NCBI GenBank assembly: GCA_021732365.1
Contig: JAKFVD010000035.1
Coordinates: forward strand, 1-47,127
DNA from: Methylotenera sp.
GTDB lineage: Bacteria > Pseudomonadota > Gammaproteobacteria > Burkholderiales > Methylophilaceae
Length of the DNA stretch: 47,127 nt
Direction: 5' to 3'
Shown: piece after piece, positions 16,280-25,425 of the stretch
Layout: the number at the start of each line of letters is the position of its first letter
Position numbering within the stretch: position 1 is the first letter of the stretch
Translations under genes and position numbers: made by a program
The notes under the pieces: generated by a model
What the model saw: the letters and a program-made list of their open reading frames with translations, nothing else
Databases searched by the model: none
What the model was told of the DNA's origin: nothing

Positions 16280-16670
16280 CTAACTGGCTATACAGCTTTT
16301 GTGATAATTTTTTGCGCTGGCCAATGCATTCTTAATATCATCACGCGGATAGAAAAAGGTTTCATCAATAAAGTTTTCTTTAAACTGCAAACACGATTTA
16401 GCTGGCAGTTTGTTTAGCGCCTGAATTAAACAGGGCGGGTTTTTAATCATAATCTCTTCAAACACGCTGGCTTTACTGGCTTTTGCTGCATAATCATCAA
16501 CATTGTTGAGTGCATTTTTTAACAAACTGCTAATGGCTTGCGGCGCTCTGCAATCAATGGTTTGTAAGTGCGATTTTTGCAATGCTAGATTTTGTACATT
16601 CAGTTTGGGGCTTGGGGTATTGGCTATAGCCAAACAGCTGAAACTGGCTACCGCGAAATTTCATCTTCAT
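16280..16670 (-). pseudogene. Exported hypothetical protein with frameshift in the signal peptide
   Basis: The main frame (16280-16633) begins only at a TTG in the middle of a hydrophobic stretch. Upstream, ATG codons at 16670 and 16664 lie in another frame. Removing one T at the AAATTT run (about 16655-16661) joins MKMKF to AVASFSCLAIA, a convincing signal peptide. The mature protein has four Cys and would be periplasmic. Either the gene is disrupted or the base call is wrong. It lies next to the IS21 element. Confidence 0.55.
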
Positions 16671-16867
16671 TGCTCACCCAAATGCATCCCACACTACTCA
16701 GAAATTGCATGACGTTCTAGTCAGCAATTTCAAGTCCTGTATTCGGGTATTGTATGACAGTGACCAGCGATTGCATTGAAGTGCGCACTAGTTGCATGAG
16801 TAATCACCTAATTACAATTTTTAGGTAAAGGTACCAAGAAGGATTTGGTACCACTACCATACCCTAA

Positions 16868-17611
16868 TTATTCTTTTGACCTACCTTTACGTAAGGAGCC
16901 TCCCTTCAAATCGATATAATAAGCAGCATGCACCATGCGATCCAGAATGGCATCGGCAATCGTAGGATCCCCCAGAAATGCATGCCAGTGATCAATGGGA
17001 TACTGGCTAGTAAGAACCAGTGCACCAACACGCAATCGATCACGCTCATCGACAACATCCAGCAAGGTTCTAGCCACCAAAGAATCAAATGGCATCAGTC
17101 CCAAATCATCAATAATTAGTACTGCAGCTTTGATCAGCCTACCTTTTAATTGCGGTAACGAACCATCTGCAGCTGCAGTTGAGATTTCTTCAGCGATCTG
17201 GCTGGAAGATCTATAAATAACAGACAATCCAAGGCGACATGCTTGAACTCCAAGTGCACAGGCCACCCAGCTCTTACCTGTTCCAGTCGCCCCAGTAAAA
17301 ACGATATGCTTTGGTTGACGCACCCAGTCGCAAACCGCCAGTAAAGCAAATAACGGTTTTTCCAGGCCACGAGACTGCCTGAAATCCACATCCTCCAGAC
17401 AAGCTGAGGGGTAGCGTAGTCTGGCCATTTTGAGCAGACGGTTGAGACGGCGACTATCACGCGATGACACTTCACTGTCAACCAGAATACCAAACTGCTC
17501 TTCAAATGACAGGCCACGAAATGCTGGTTGTCCAACATTAGCCTGCAGAGCATCGGCCATGCCAAGGAGTTTTAGCTCTCTCAGTTTAGAGATGGTTTGT
17601 TGCATCATCAT
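16868..17611 (-). CDS. istB: IS21 helper ATPase IstB
   Basis: The 247-residue AAA+ ATPase has Walker A GATGTGKS (107-114) and Walker B VLIIDDLG (Asp168-Asp169), the usual length for IstB. It loads onto target DNA and activates the IstA transposase. Its ATG overlaps the istA stop as ATGA, with GGAGAAG upstream, so translation is coupled. It appears intact. Confidence 0.95.
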   Translation of the reverse strand: MMMQQTISKLRELKLLGMADALQANVGQPAFRGLSFEEQFGILVDSEVSSRDSRRLNRLLKMARLRYPSACLEDVDFRQSRGLEKPLFALLAVCDWVRQPKHIVFTGATGTGKSWVACALGVQACRLGLSVIYRSSSQIAEEISTAAADGSLPQLKGRLIKAAVLIIDDLGLMPFDSLVARTLLDVVDERDRLRVGALVLTSQYPIDHWHAFLGDPTIADAILDRMVHAAYYIDLKGGSLRKGRSKE

Positions 17612-19164
17612 TCTTCTTCTCCAGTTATTTGTTTGTAGTATTTACTGCCACGCACATTGGCGTGACTTACCAAAGGTTCGGCTTCTGCATCCGGTCTAGG
17701 TCGTTTATCTGCCTTACTACGAAATATTGAAAGAATGCTGGTATGAGTCATAGAATGGATACTCACCGCGTACTCACAGACTTCTTCCAGCCGGTGCGCT
17801 CCATATTGCCGTCCCAGCTTCTGGATTGCACACGCAGCCCGGATCCCATTTGCTAAATGACGATTCTCCAGCAAATGATGCTGGAATACTTTTTCTGTGG
17901 CCGCACCGACAGCCATTGCCCATTGCAACAATTGATCGGGGCTGCCCTCGGCATACTGCAAGTGGTTTGGTGACAGATGCGCTGGGTTAGTTGTATATCC
18001 ACCTATAATATTGGATAAAATGTGCGTAGCTACCCGCATACCATTGTGTATTATCTCGATAGTTTTAGGCCCTGTACGGATATCGACGAATGCATGCGCT
18101 ATAGCATAGGGCAGCGAGTAATAGTGCCCTTCATGCTGTACATGGTAATTGTCTCCAACACGCACCTTGAGCCGCCAAGCGGCATATTCGTAGGCCTGAT
18201 CTGGTAGGGGTTTTAAAGCTAATTGATCCAGCATCTCATAACGTTGGCGGCGTGACGCCTTGTAGGCTTTCATTTCTTTGCTATTAAAAATATCCAATAG
18301 ATGCAGAATTTCCGCATTCGCTTCTTCCAGAGAATAGAACTGGCGGTGACGCAATGCTGCAAGAATCCAGCGTTGGATTATGAGCACAGCTACTTCAACT
18401 AAACCTTTGTCATTTGGCTTGCGTACCCGTGCTGGCACGATGGCAGTGTCGTAATACTCTGCAAACTCTGCATAAGTTGGATTAATATGCGGACCATTTC
18501 GAGTGACTTTCGACACTGCAGACTTGAGATTGTCTGGAGTAATGATACGTGGAACACCACCGAAATATTCTAGCATCTTGACATTACAGAATATCCAGTC
18601 CGGTATCGCCTGCGACCAAACAGCAATGCAAAATGAATAACTTGATGCGCCCAATGTCGCCACGAATACTTGAGCATACCGTACACTATTATCGTCACGG
18701 TTATAGATCGGCAACCTGCGTCCAGCAAAATCAACAAATATGGATTCACCAGGATGATGAATCTTGCGCATACTGACACGCTGCTTCTTTAACCAGTTTT
18801 TATAGATGCGTGTAGCTTGTGTGTATGAAACACCATCCATATGCTCTAAATGCCACTCCTCCCAGAGTAAGCGTAGAGTCACATCTTTGTCACGCTCCAT
18901 TTCTCTATGCCAAAGCAGGCAATCTGGATGCGAACGATTGGATGCTGCAAGTACTGGTTTTTTGATAAAGGCCGCAAGAAATGCATCATCCCCGAATGCT
19001 TTAAGTTGCTCCCAAGTTACCCCCAGTGTTGGTAACTGCGATGCGATCTTATTGATAGAGCCCGATGCAACGCCAACCAAATTGGCGATCTGACGATTGG
19101 ACAAATCTCCACCCGCGCACAATAAACGCACGATCTCTCTACGTTTGAATATAGGTATTGCCAT
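17608..19164 (-). CDS. istA: IS21 transposase IstA
   Basis: The 518-residue transposase has an N-terminal HTH (REIVRLLCAGGDLSNRQIA), a DDE core with Asp145 (FVDFAG), Asp211 (TPDNLK) and Glu257 (GLVEVAV), and a C-terminal beta-barrel region. I prefer ATG 19164, which follows AGGAG, over an ATG 33 nt upstream without a ribosome site. It appears intact, so the element could be active if its ends are complete. Confidence 0.95.
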   Translation of the reverse strand: MAIPIFKRREIVRLLCAGGDLSNRQIANLVGVASGSINKIASQLPTLGVTWEQLKAFGDDAFLAAFIKKPVLAASNRSHPDCLLWHREMERDKDVTLRLLWEEWHLEHMDGVSYTQATRIYKNWLKKQRVSMRKIHHPGESIFVDFAGRRLPIYNRDDNSVRYAQVFVATLGASSYSFCIAVWSQAIPDWIFCNVKMLEYFGGVPRIITPDNLKSAVSKVTRNGPHINPTYAEFAEYYDTAIVPARVRKPNDKGLVEVAVLIIQRWILAALRHRQFYSLEEANAEILHLLDIFNSKEMKAYKASRRQRYEMLDQLALKPLPDQAYEYAAWRLKVRVGDNYHVQHEGHYYSLPYAIAHAFVDIRTGPKTIEIIHNGMRVATHILSNIIGGYTTNPAHLSPNHLQYAEGSPDQLLQWAMAVGAATEKVFQHHLLENRHLANGIRAACAIQKLGRQYGAHRLEEVCEYAVSIHSMTHTSILSIFRSKADKRPRPDAEAEPLVSHANVRGSKYYKQITGEEE

Positions 19165-19325
19165 GAATAAACTCCTGTAATAACCGCCTGCAAGCATACT
19201 AAGGCAGGCTAAATAATTGAATGGTTAAATTCTGGTAACGGACAAAGCGAGACATCGACCTTGACAGCCGATACAGGAGCGTAGACAATTGAAAACTCAA
19301 GGGTGCAATCTTGATGTATTGTCAG

Positions 19326-19357
19326 AAGGCTTGGGTCCCACATAACCCAAGCCTTTT
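19326..19357 (+). terminator. Orphan rho-independent terminator
   Basis: AAGGCTTGGGT (19326-19336) and ACCCAAGCCTT (19345-19355) form a perfect 11-bp stem followed by T4 on the plus strand. No plus-strand gene precedes it directly; it may have lost its gene when the IS inserted, or be part of the IS end. Confidence 0.7.
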
Positions 19358-19437
19358 GCGCTTTGTGGACTCTCGCAATCGATTGCAACTAAGGTCCCAT
19401 GTGTTTTCCTTTCATCATTTCTTCGATTCCCAAAAGT

Positions 19438-19677
19438 TTAACTTTGACTGTTCGATTGCTTCATGAGCCATGTTGCAATGTCAACGCTTAACGCAAACCA
19501 GCCTCTTCGCCCTGGTAGTTTAAAAACGTGCACACCTAATGCTTGTCGCTGCTGACTGCGGTGAAAAGCAGCATAAGTTTTGAACCCTAGGGCCGTATAG
19601 AGATCTTGACCACCGATTGTCGGGCCATACCTTAATATTAGCTGCTTAGATAAATCGGCCAGAGGATCGTGGGGCAT
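19438..19677 (-). CDS. Small hypothetical protein, putative DNA-binding
   Basis: The 79-residue protein (LGFKTYAAFHRSQQRQALGV, then LPGRRGWFAL) has a pattern like the small HTH proteins that recognise element or phage sites: a helical pair followed by a basic beta turn. AAGG precedes the ATG. It is divergent from a 271-residue gene with 92 nt between. Family not named with confidence. Confidence 0.6.
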   Translation of the reverse strand: MPHDPLADLSKQLILRYGPTIGGQDLYTALGFKTYAAFHRSQQRQALGVHVFKLPGRRGWFALSVDIATWLMKQSNSQS

Positions 19678-19769
19678 AGTTGAACCTTGAGTTAAGTTAA
19701 TTAGGATTAATCTTGACTCTTTTTAAATAAATGTTCTAGGATCTGCTAAACCCTTATTCAAGTGACACC

Positions 19770-20585
19770 ATGAAAAAGAAACAAGGAGGACAAAGGAAAC
19801 ATTGGGCAGAAAAAGCCAGAGTGTGGGTTTGGTATCGAGAAATTAAACGGCGCAGCAATTGGTCAGATTATGTTCTAGATTATGAGTTTGCTTGGACGGA
19901 TGAAGGTATGCCTTCTCGTTCGATTGACCACCGACCAAGAATGTTTGAATGGATACGTAGAGTCGCCCGAAAACCAAAGGGTCAAGATCCGCGTTGGCGC
20001 GATATGAATTCGCTGGTAATCGCCGTTGATCAGCACCCTTTATTTCATGGTACAGGGGCGCTATACCAAGCTGAGTTTTGGGATCTTCTACAGGAGCAAA
20101 CATCAACACCTAGTCTTGCTCAAAACCGTGTGGATCAACTTCTACAAGTTTATGGCCTAGTCAGAATTAATCCTGACTCTGTTGTAGAAATTACCAAGTT
20201 GATCGAAAAATATGGTCGGGAACAAGTCTTTGATCGCTGTTTGATGCTGTCATTGAGGAGAATGTACAGCCTGTCAGCAATGGCTCTGGTTTGGTTATTG
20301 TATTTGCAGACTGAGCCAGCTCATAATTGGCGGTTTCGAGAAATACTCGAATCAATTGCTGACAAGCAATTAGATCATTTTTTTAATCACTATTTCTCGC
20401 TGGACTTGCATCTGACATACTACACAGATGCAATTCATACGCTTCAACACCTTAGGCTTGATATGTCTGAACGACCACCTTATGGCTTCGGATACATTGA
20501 AACTATCGGGACTTGGCCAATCCTTCCTAATGAGTTGATAAATTCCATTTCCGCAGAACAGTTGTTCTCGCTAGATCTCTTATGA
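19770..20585 (+). CDS. Hypothetical protein, 271 aa
   Basis: A Trp-rich soluble protein with an N-terminal basic region (MKKKQGGQRKHWAEKARVW). The rest is mainly helical. I recognise no catalytic motif. It is paired with the divergent small gene, and a short palindrome (TTAATTAGGATTAATC, near 19699-19714) lies between them, consistent with a shared operator. Function unknown. Confidence 0.65.
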   Translation: MKKKQGGQRKHWAEKARVWVWYREIKRRSNWSDYVLDYEFAWTDEGMPSRSIDHRPRMFEWIRRVARKPKGQDPRWRDMNSLVIAVDQHPLFHGTGALYQAEFWDLLQEQTSTPSLAQNRVDQLLQVYGLVRINPDSVVEITKLIEKYGREQVFDRCLMLSLRRMYSLSAMALVWLLYLQTEPAHNWRFREILESIADKQLDHFFNHYFSLDLHLTYYTDAIHTLQHLRLDMSERPPYGFGYIETIGTWPILPNELINSISAEQLFSLDLL

Positions 20586-20700
20586 ACTAACATCAAGATT
20601 GGTGTTGCTCTAAGGGTCTCCAATAGTCAGTGCGAAACCACTTGCTGGAAGTCCATAGTTCATATTTATATTGAAACCAGTCACTCAATATAGCTAATTA

Positions 20701-21099
20701 TTAATGTTGTTGCAAAGAATCAATAATTGGACATGCTGTTTCATAATTCTCTTTTTCGCATTTTCCGATCAGCTCCTGAAGCGTTTCGCGGATTCGCTCA
20801 AGTTCAGCAATTCTGGCATTCACCATATTCAATTTTATCAATGAAGCATCATGGGTTTGCTGGCAAGCATCACACGCTTGCATAGCCAATAACTCTTTAA
20901 TCTCCTCAAGCGTAAAACCTATCGCCTGTGCACGTTTAATAAAATGTATGTCCTCAATGCACTTTTCCGGATAATAACGAAAACCACCTAATGCTTTAGG
21001 TGGTTCTGCGATTAAGCCTTTACGCTGATAAAACCTGATCGTTTCAATATTAACGGCAGCCGCTTTTGCTACTTTGCCGATAGTTAATTTTGATTGCAT
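20701..21099 (-). CDS. merR: Mercuric resistance regulator MerR
   Basis: The 132-residue MerR protein has an N-terminal winged HTH (LTIGKVAKAAAVNIETIRFYQRKGL), a dimer helix and the three mercury-binding Cys at 79, 114 and 123; their 35- and 9-residue spacing is that of Tn501-type MerR. It represses, then on Hg(II) binding activates, the divergent merTPA promoter by DNA untwisting. ATG 21099 follows AAGG; a GTG codon lies immediately before it. Confidence 0.95.
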   Translation of the reverse strand: MQSKLTIGKVAKAAAVNIETIRFYQRKGLIAEPPKALGGFRYYPEKCIEDIHFIKRAQAIGFTLEEIKELLAMQACDACQQTHDASLIKLNMVNARIAELERIRETLQELIGKCEKENYETACPIIDSLQQH

Positions 21100-21129
21100 C
21101 ACATCACCTTGAATAAATCCTAAAACAGC

Positions 21130-21161
21130 TTGACATCGTACTATAGTACAGCCTTTATAGT
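21130..21161 (+). promoter_or_regulatory. mer promoter with MerR operator
   Basis: TTGACA (21130-21135) and TATAGT (21156-21161) are separated by 20 bp, the overlong spacer typical of MerR-controlled promoters. The dyad GTAC-TATA-GTAC (21138-21149) lies in the spacer, matching the MerR half-sites. Confidence 0.9.
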
Positions 21162-21190
21162 ACGCTTTTAATTCTGTATATGGGCGTTAT

Positions 21191-21547
21191 ATGGCACAAG
21201 ATAAACTAGCGAATTCCACTTTAATTGGCGGTGCAGTCGCTGCGATCGTAGCCTCAGCTTGTTGTTTAGGGCCACTGATTTTAGTCAGTTTAGGCATTGG
21301 TGGGGCTTGGATTTCGAATCTGACGATGCTTGAACCCTATAGACCCATCTTCATCGGCATTGCTTTCATCTGCATGGCTTTGGCCTATCGCAAAATCTAC
21401 TGGGCTAAACCTGCAAATGCATGTTTACCGAATACATTGTGTGCTAAACCACAGACCAACAGAAACTATCTCATTATATTTTGGCTAGTCTTTGTGCTGG
21501 TGTTGATTGCTCTACTATATCCTTATTTTCTTACTTTACTTGAATAG
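21191..21547 (+). CDS. merT: Mercuric ion transporter MerT
   Basis: The 118-residue inner-membrane protein has three hydrophobic segments (about 12-40, 52-68, 93-115), the paired CysCys at 24-25 in the first and Cys78/Cys84 in the cytoplasmic loop. It takes Hg(II) from MerP and delivers it to MerA. It is first in the operon behind Pmer. Confidence 0.95.
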   Translation: MAQDKLANSTLIGGAVAAIVASACCLGPLILVSLGIGGAWISNLTMLEPYRPIFIGIAFICMALAYRKIYWAKPANACLPNTLCAKPQTNRNYLIIFWLVFVLVLIALLYPYFLTLLE

Positions 21548-21557
21548 GAAATTATCC

Positions 21558-21866
21558 ATGTTGAAATCCATTATTTTAACCATCTCGTTCGTGACCGCCT
21601 TGAGCACTACAATCTTTGCATATGCGGCCATTCAACAGGTAACGCTTGAGATTGCTGGTATGACATGTTCTTCATGCCCAATCACCGTCAAGAAAGCGCT
21701 CAGTAAAGTGAAGGGTGTGCAGCAGGTCACAACCAACTTTAAACTTAAGCAGGCAGTTGTTAGCTTCGACGATACCCAAACTACCTTGCTAAAACTTACC
21801 GATGCCACGGCGAATGCTGGTTACCCATCTACAATAAAAATCACTTCATTAAAAAATACGCCGTAA
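21558..21866 (+). CDS. merP: Periplasmic mercury-binding protein MerP
   Basis: The 102-residue protein has a signal peptide (MLKSIILTISFVTALSTTIFAYA) and a single HMA fold with GMTCSSC (Cys37, Cys40). It scavenges Hg(II) in the periplasm and passes it to MerT. I chose ATG 21558 because AGGAAA precedes it and it gives a proper signal peptide; an in-frame ATG at 21507 would overlap merT. Confidence 0.95.
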   Translation: MLKSIILTISFVTALSTTIFAYAAIQQVTLEIAGMTCSSCPITVKKALSKVKGVQQVTTNFKLKQAVVSFDDTQTTLLKLTDATANAGYPSTIKITSLKNTP

Positions 21867-21867
21867 T

Positions 21868-23535
21868 ATGAATACAATCAATCTCAACATTAGTGGTATG
21901 ACCTGTGATCATTGTGCAAGCACTATTGAATCAGCTATATCAAAAGTAGCAGGAGTGGATAGCGTCAAAGTTTCATATGCAAAGAAACTAGCGCAAGTAA
22001 CAGTAAAGCCCGAGACTGACCTTAATGTTGAAACCTTGCTTAAGTCCGTCCAAGCTGCTGGCTATAATGCTGAATTAAATAGTGCTGCATTGCATGACAC
22101 GCAATCACTAGCATTACCAGCAACAGTAAAATCGGATAACAAGCCACTCAACATCATCATCATCGGTAGTGGCTCAGCCGCATTTGCAGCAGCACTGGAA
22201 GCCAAAGATATGGGCGCGCAAGTCACTATGATTGAAGCTGGCACGATTGGTGGCACTTGCGTCAATGTAGGCTGCGTACCCTCCAAAATCATGATTCGTG
22301 CCGCACAAATGGCGCATCAACAAGCGCATCATCCGTTCTCTGGCATTGAAACGCATGTGCCCAGCATTGATCGTGCAAAACTGGTCGTGCAGCAGCAGGC
22401 AAGGGTTGATGCACTGCGTCATGAGAAGTATGAATCTATTCTTGAGAGTAATCCCGAGATTAATCTGGTCAAAGGACGTGCACGTTTCAAAGACGCCAAT
22501 ACTGTCATTGTTACAAAAGAAGACGGCGCTAAGCAAATAATGACAGCAGATCGCTTTCTAATTGCCACAGGGCGTACTCCAGTGTTACCTCCAATTGCTG
22601 GCTTAGCGGATACGCCTTACTGGACGTCTACCACGGCACTCATCGCCACAGAAATACCTCAACATCTGATTGTGCTGGGGGCATCCGTAGTGGCAGTCGA
22701 GATCGCACAGGCGTTTTTACGACTAGGCGCCAAAGTGACCATACTAGCCCGCTCAACCCTGCTCTCTCAAGAAGACCCAGATATTGCAGACGGCTTGCAA
22801 CAAGCCCTCGTAGGTGAAGGAATGGTCATCTTGACCCACGCGATCGTAGGTCAAGTTAAGCATGAAGACAATTTGTTTCATTTGACCGTGGGTGACCGGA
22901 TAATAAGTGGAACCCAGCTATTTGTTGCGGCTGGACGCACACCAAATACAACAGATTTAGGCTTAGAAACTATTGAAGTGAATATGAGCTCACAGGCAGA
23001 AATTATTATCGATGCACAGATGCGTTCTTCATTACCGAATATCTTTGCCGCAGGTGATTGCACCACATTACCGCAATACGTGTATGTAGCCGCTGCATCT
23101 GGGAAAACAGCGGCGTGTAATATGGCAGGAAGTGAAGCATCATTAGATCTTCTGGCCATGCCGGCAGTGATTTTTACCGATCCACAGGTTGCCACTGTCG
23201 GTCTGACAGAACAACAGGCGCAAGCTCAAGGTTTGAAAGTTGAAAGCCGCAAACTGGGGCTTGAAAATGTACCGCGTGCACTGGCTAACTTTGATACTAC
23301 TGGGTTTATTAAGATCGTCGCTGAAAAAGAAACTGGCCGTATTGTTGGTGTGCAAATATTAGCGGCAGAAGCAAGTGAAATGATTCAAACAGCCGTGCTT
23401 GCCATCCGTCATCGCATGACCGTGCAAAAATTAACCCAAGAATTATTTCCGTACTTGACGATGGTAGAAGGACTCAAGTTGTGTGCATTAACCTTCTTTA
23501 AGGATGTGAAGCAGTTGTCTTGTTGTGCGGGTTAG
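21868..23535 (+). CDS. merA: Mercuric reductase MerA
   Basis: The 555-residue flavoprotein reduces Hg(II) to Hg(0) with NADPH. An N-terminal HMA domain (GMTCDHC, Cys13/16) is followed by an FAD-binding GSGSAAFAAALEA (100-112), the redox pair GTCVNVGC (Cys131/136), an NAD(P) domain (VLGASVVAVEIAQAF) and the C-terminal CysCys (552-553) that hands mercury to the active site. It starts 1 nt after the merP stop. All key residues are present. No merC, merD or merE follows. Confidence 0.97.
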   Translation: MNTINLNISGMTCDHCASTIESAISKVAGVDSVKVSYAKKLAQVTVKPETDLNVETLLKSVQAAGYNAELNSAALHDTQSLALPATVKSDNKPLNIIIIGSGSAAFAAALEAKDMGAQVTMIEAGTIGGTCVNVGCVPSKIMIRAAQMAHQQAHHPFSGIETHVPSIDRAKLVVQQQARVDALRHEKYESILESNPEINLVKGRARFKDANTVIVTKEDGAKQIMTADRFLIATGRTPVLPPIAGLADTPYWTSTTALIATEIPQHLIVLGASVVAVEIAQAFLRLGAKVTILARSTLLSQEDPDIADGLQQALVGEGMVILTHAIVGQVKHEDNLFHLTVGDRIISGTQLFVAAGRTPNTTDLGLETIEVNMSSQAEIIIDAQMRSSLPNIFAAGDCTTLPQYVYVAAASGKTAACNMAGSEASLDLLAMPAVIFTDPQVATVGLTEQQAQAQGLKVESRKLGLENVPRALANFDTTGFIKIVAEKETGRIVGVQILAAEASEMIQTAVLAIRHRMTVQKLTQELFPYLTMVEGLKLCALTFFKDVKQLSCCAG

Positions 23536-23727
23536 TTGAAAGCTTATTAATTGAAACAGTCATAAATTTTACGTTCAGTACCAGAGATTCAGAGCTGCTT
23601 AATACCGTGTAAAGTTTTCATCATGCTCATCGAAGCCAGAGATCCTAGAGGGGTGTTGTAACGTCAGTACTAATTTTTACTAATTGAAATAATTAAAAAA
23701 AGATAAATTATTATTTATAAAAAATGC

Positions 23728-23757
23728 TTGACCTTACCCTATTGGGAAGGTTGATGA
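23728..23757 (+). promoter_or_regulatory. CueR-type promoter/operator
   Basis: TTGACC (23728-23733) is followed after 19 bp by GATGAT (23753-23758 region). The spacer holds the dyad ACCTTACCC...GGGAAGGT (23731-23751), close to the CueR consensus. It lies 40 nt upstream of cueR, so autoregulation is likely. Confidence 0.8.
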
Positions 23758-23796
23758 TGTAAATTAGTAATTCGTAATAAATGTAAGGATAGCAAG

Positions 23797-24207
23797 ATGC
23801 AAAGCGACTTATACAATATTGGACAGGCAGCAAATGCCTCTGGTGTTTCAGCTAAGATGATTCGTCGTTATGAAGAGGCTGGCTTAATACCAAAGGCATC
23901 AAGGTCACTTTCTGACTATCGTGTTTATAACGATAAAAACGTGAATATGCTTAGATTTATTAGACACGCTCGTGACCTTGGTTTTTCGGCTAAGCAGATT
24001 AGTAGTCTATTGAGTTTGTGGAGTGACCAAGCCCGATCAAGTAGTGAAGTAAAGTCGTTGGCAGTGGAACATATTGAGCTGCTAGACCAAAAGATAACAG
24101 AACTCAATGCTATGAAGTCTGAGTTAACACGTTTGGTAAATTGCTGTCATGGAGATGCCCGCCCTGACTGCCCAATACTGGATAATTTGGCTCAAAACAA
24201 GGTTTGA
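23797..24207 (+). CDS. cueR: Copper-responsive regulator CueR
   Basis: The 136-residue MerR-family protein has the HTH (YNIGQAANASGVSAKMIRRYEEAGL) and the CueR metal loop CHGDARPDC (Cys117 and Cys125, spacing 8), which selects Cu(I)/Ag(I). An extra Cys116 precedes the loop. AAGGA lies before the ATG. It reads into a string of small exported Met/Cys/His-rich genes, but no copper ATPase or CopA/MCO gene is in the window, so its targets may be these small proteins or lie elsewhere. Confidence 0.9.
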   Translation: MQSDLYNIGQAANASGVSAKMIRRYEEAGLIPKASRSLSDYRVYNDKNVNMLRFIRHARDLGFSAKQISSLLSLWSDQARSSSEVKSLAVEHIELLDQKITELNAMKSELTRLVNCCHGDARPDCPILDNLAQNKV

Positions 24208-24319
24208 GGGTAGTTAAATAAAGTAGCAATAATGAACCATCAACTGACAAATTTAGTCAAAATTATTGAATATTGTTCGTGTTAAATGAATTTATAAATA
24301 TGGTATTAAACTACACAAA

Positions 24320-24739
24320 ATGAAACGCTGGATTAAATTACTTGTAACGATAGCACTTGCAGTGAGCATCCCTCTACAAGGTTTTGCTGCAGTAAGTATG
24401 CCCGCTTGCAATATGTCCAAAGCCTCTATGGGTAAGAGCATGGCGATGAATTCCACCCAAATTGACATCGCGATGAATCAGTCAATTGAGGTGGACGGGA
24501 CTACAGTTCAGTCGGCTGGCTGTGATATGAATTTCAAAAACTGCTGCATTCCGATTTCTAGCAAAACCTGTGCTGACCAAAAATGTGCTACCTGCCATTT
24601 TACTGTCTTCCAACTACCTGACAAAAATCTGTTGGTCATACCTGATAGATTAACCACTGACTATCAAGAATTGATTAGCGAACCCTATCAAACAACTCCA
24701 TCTGCATTGTTCCATCCCCCCAAAGTAATATCCGCCTAG
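24320..24739 (+). CDS. Exported Met/Cys-rich protein, putative copper handling
   Basis: The 139-residue protein has a signal peptide (about 1-23, cleavage after GFA) and a Met-rich stretch (MSKASMGKSMAMNS), then seven Cys including NCC and CATCH. Such composition fits periplasmic Cu(I) binding. It lies 112 nt after cueR in the same direction. No ribosome site is clear. Function is inferred from composition and context. Confidence 0.65.
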   Translation: MKRWIKLLVTIALAVSIPLQGFAAVSMPACNMSKASMGKSMAMNSTQIDIAMNQSIEVDGTTVQSAGCDMNFKNCCIPISSKTCADQKCATCHFTVFQLPDKNLLVIPDRLTTDYQELISEPYQTTPSALFHPPKVISA

Positions 24740-24927
24740 TACTCAGCGATTGTTGCTGATTGCACCTGTTTTAGCTTGATTAAAAACTAAGTCGGTCAAG
24801 CCAACAGTCACTTAAGTACCTACAAAAACTGCTTAGCAGATCGGCTATTGGTCCGGCAATACAGGTTCGTTCCTGGACTGTTAAGCACACAAGTTCTCTC
24901 GGAAAATTGCAAGGCAAGGAAACCAAC

Positions 24928-25080
24928 ATGTCACATTCAACTAAACAAAATAATCGTAGTGCGGATGACACCGTATCTGTGATGAGTTTTATTAAACTAA
25001 CACTTAGTCAAGCCAATACATGTCCTAAGCCACGTGCAATCAGTTCCGAGAGTATAGACAGAGTCACCAGTAAAAGGTGA
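24928..25080 (+). CDS. Possible small ORF, 50 aa
   Basis: The frame MSHSTKQNNRSADDTVSVMS... has an AAGGAAA ribosome site 7 nt upstream. Its stop lies inside the leader hairpin of the next gene. Composition is hydrophilic and unremarkable. It may be a leader peptide or chance. Confidence 0.3.
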   Translation: MSHSTKQNNRSADDTVSVMSFIKLTLSQANTCPKPRAISSESIDRVTSKR

Positions 25081-25102
25081 CGTCAATTTTAGGAGAATTA
25101 TC
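25063..25102 (+). promoter_or_regulatory. Leader hairpin, copy 1
   Basis: GTCACC (25063-25068) pairs with GGTGAC (25076-25081), followed by GTCAA and AGGAGAATTATC before the start. The same arrangement precedes the paralogous gene at 25426. Confidence 0.5.
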
Positions 25103-25339
25103 ATGAAAAACACATACACAAACAAACTCACAGTCACTGCTTTACTTGCATGCTTTGCGTTTCTATCACTAACCGCATATGCAGGGCAGGATGGCAATCA
25201 ACGTTTGATGCTAGAACAAGTAATCAAACTGCAACAGCAAGCTAAGGCTACAGAAGCTAGCAAACAACAGGCCGCCGCTATCAAGGCAGAGGAATGCAAA
25301 AAACAGATAGAACAAGGCAAAAATGCTACCGGTAATTAA
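25103..25339 (+). CDS. Small exported Gln/Lys-rich protein, paralogue 1
   Basis: The 78-residue protein has a signal peptide (MKNTYTNKLTVTALLACFAFLSLTAYA), then a helical, Gln/Ala/Lys-rich mature part with one Cys near the C-terminus (AEECKKQIEQGK). AGGAG precedes the ATG. It is a tandem duplicate of the next gene, with near-identical leader and signal peptide. Context suggests metal stress; function unknown. Confidence 0.7.
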   Translation: MKNTYTNKLTVTALLACFAFLSLTAYAGQDGNQRLMLEQVIKLQQQAKATEASKQQAAAIKAEECKKQIEQGKNATGN

Positions 25340-25386
25340 CACTGTGTTTCGGGGTAGAGTTTTTAGTCGCCCCGGATTAGATACGA

Positions 25387-25425
25387 TCACCTTGGTAAGG
25401 TGACGTCAAATTGAGGAGAATTATC
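25387..25425 (+). promoter_or_regulatory. Leader hairpin, copy 2
   Basis: TCACCTT (25387-25393) and AAGGTGA (25397-25403) form a perfect 7-bp stem, followed by CGTCAA and GAGGAGAATTATC. The right arm and ribosome site match copy 1 while the left arms differ but still pair. Confidence 0.5.

Larger units (their letters stand above)
16690..19410 (-). mobile_element. IS21-family insertion sequence (ends approximate)
   Basis: The istA and istB genes are complete and overlap as in IS21. The flanks carry several degenerate TTGCAT/TTGCAA-type motifs (about 16689-16790 on one side, 19378-19392 on the other), as expected of the multiple terminal repeats of this family. I could not fix the exact ends or a target duplication by eye. 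Confidence 0.6.
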
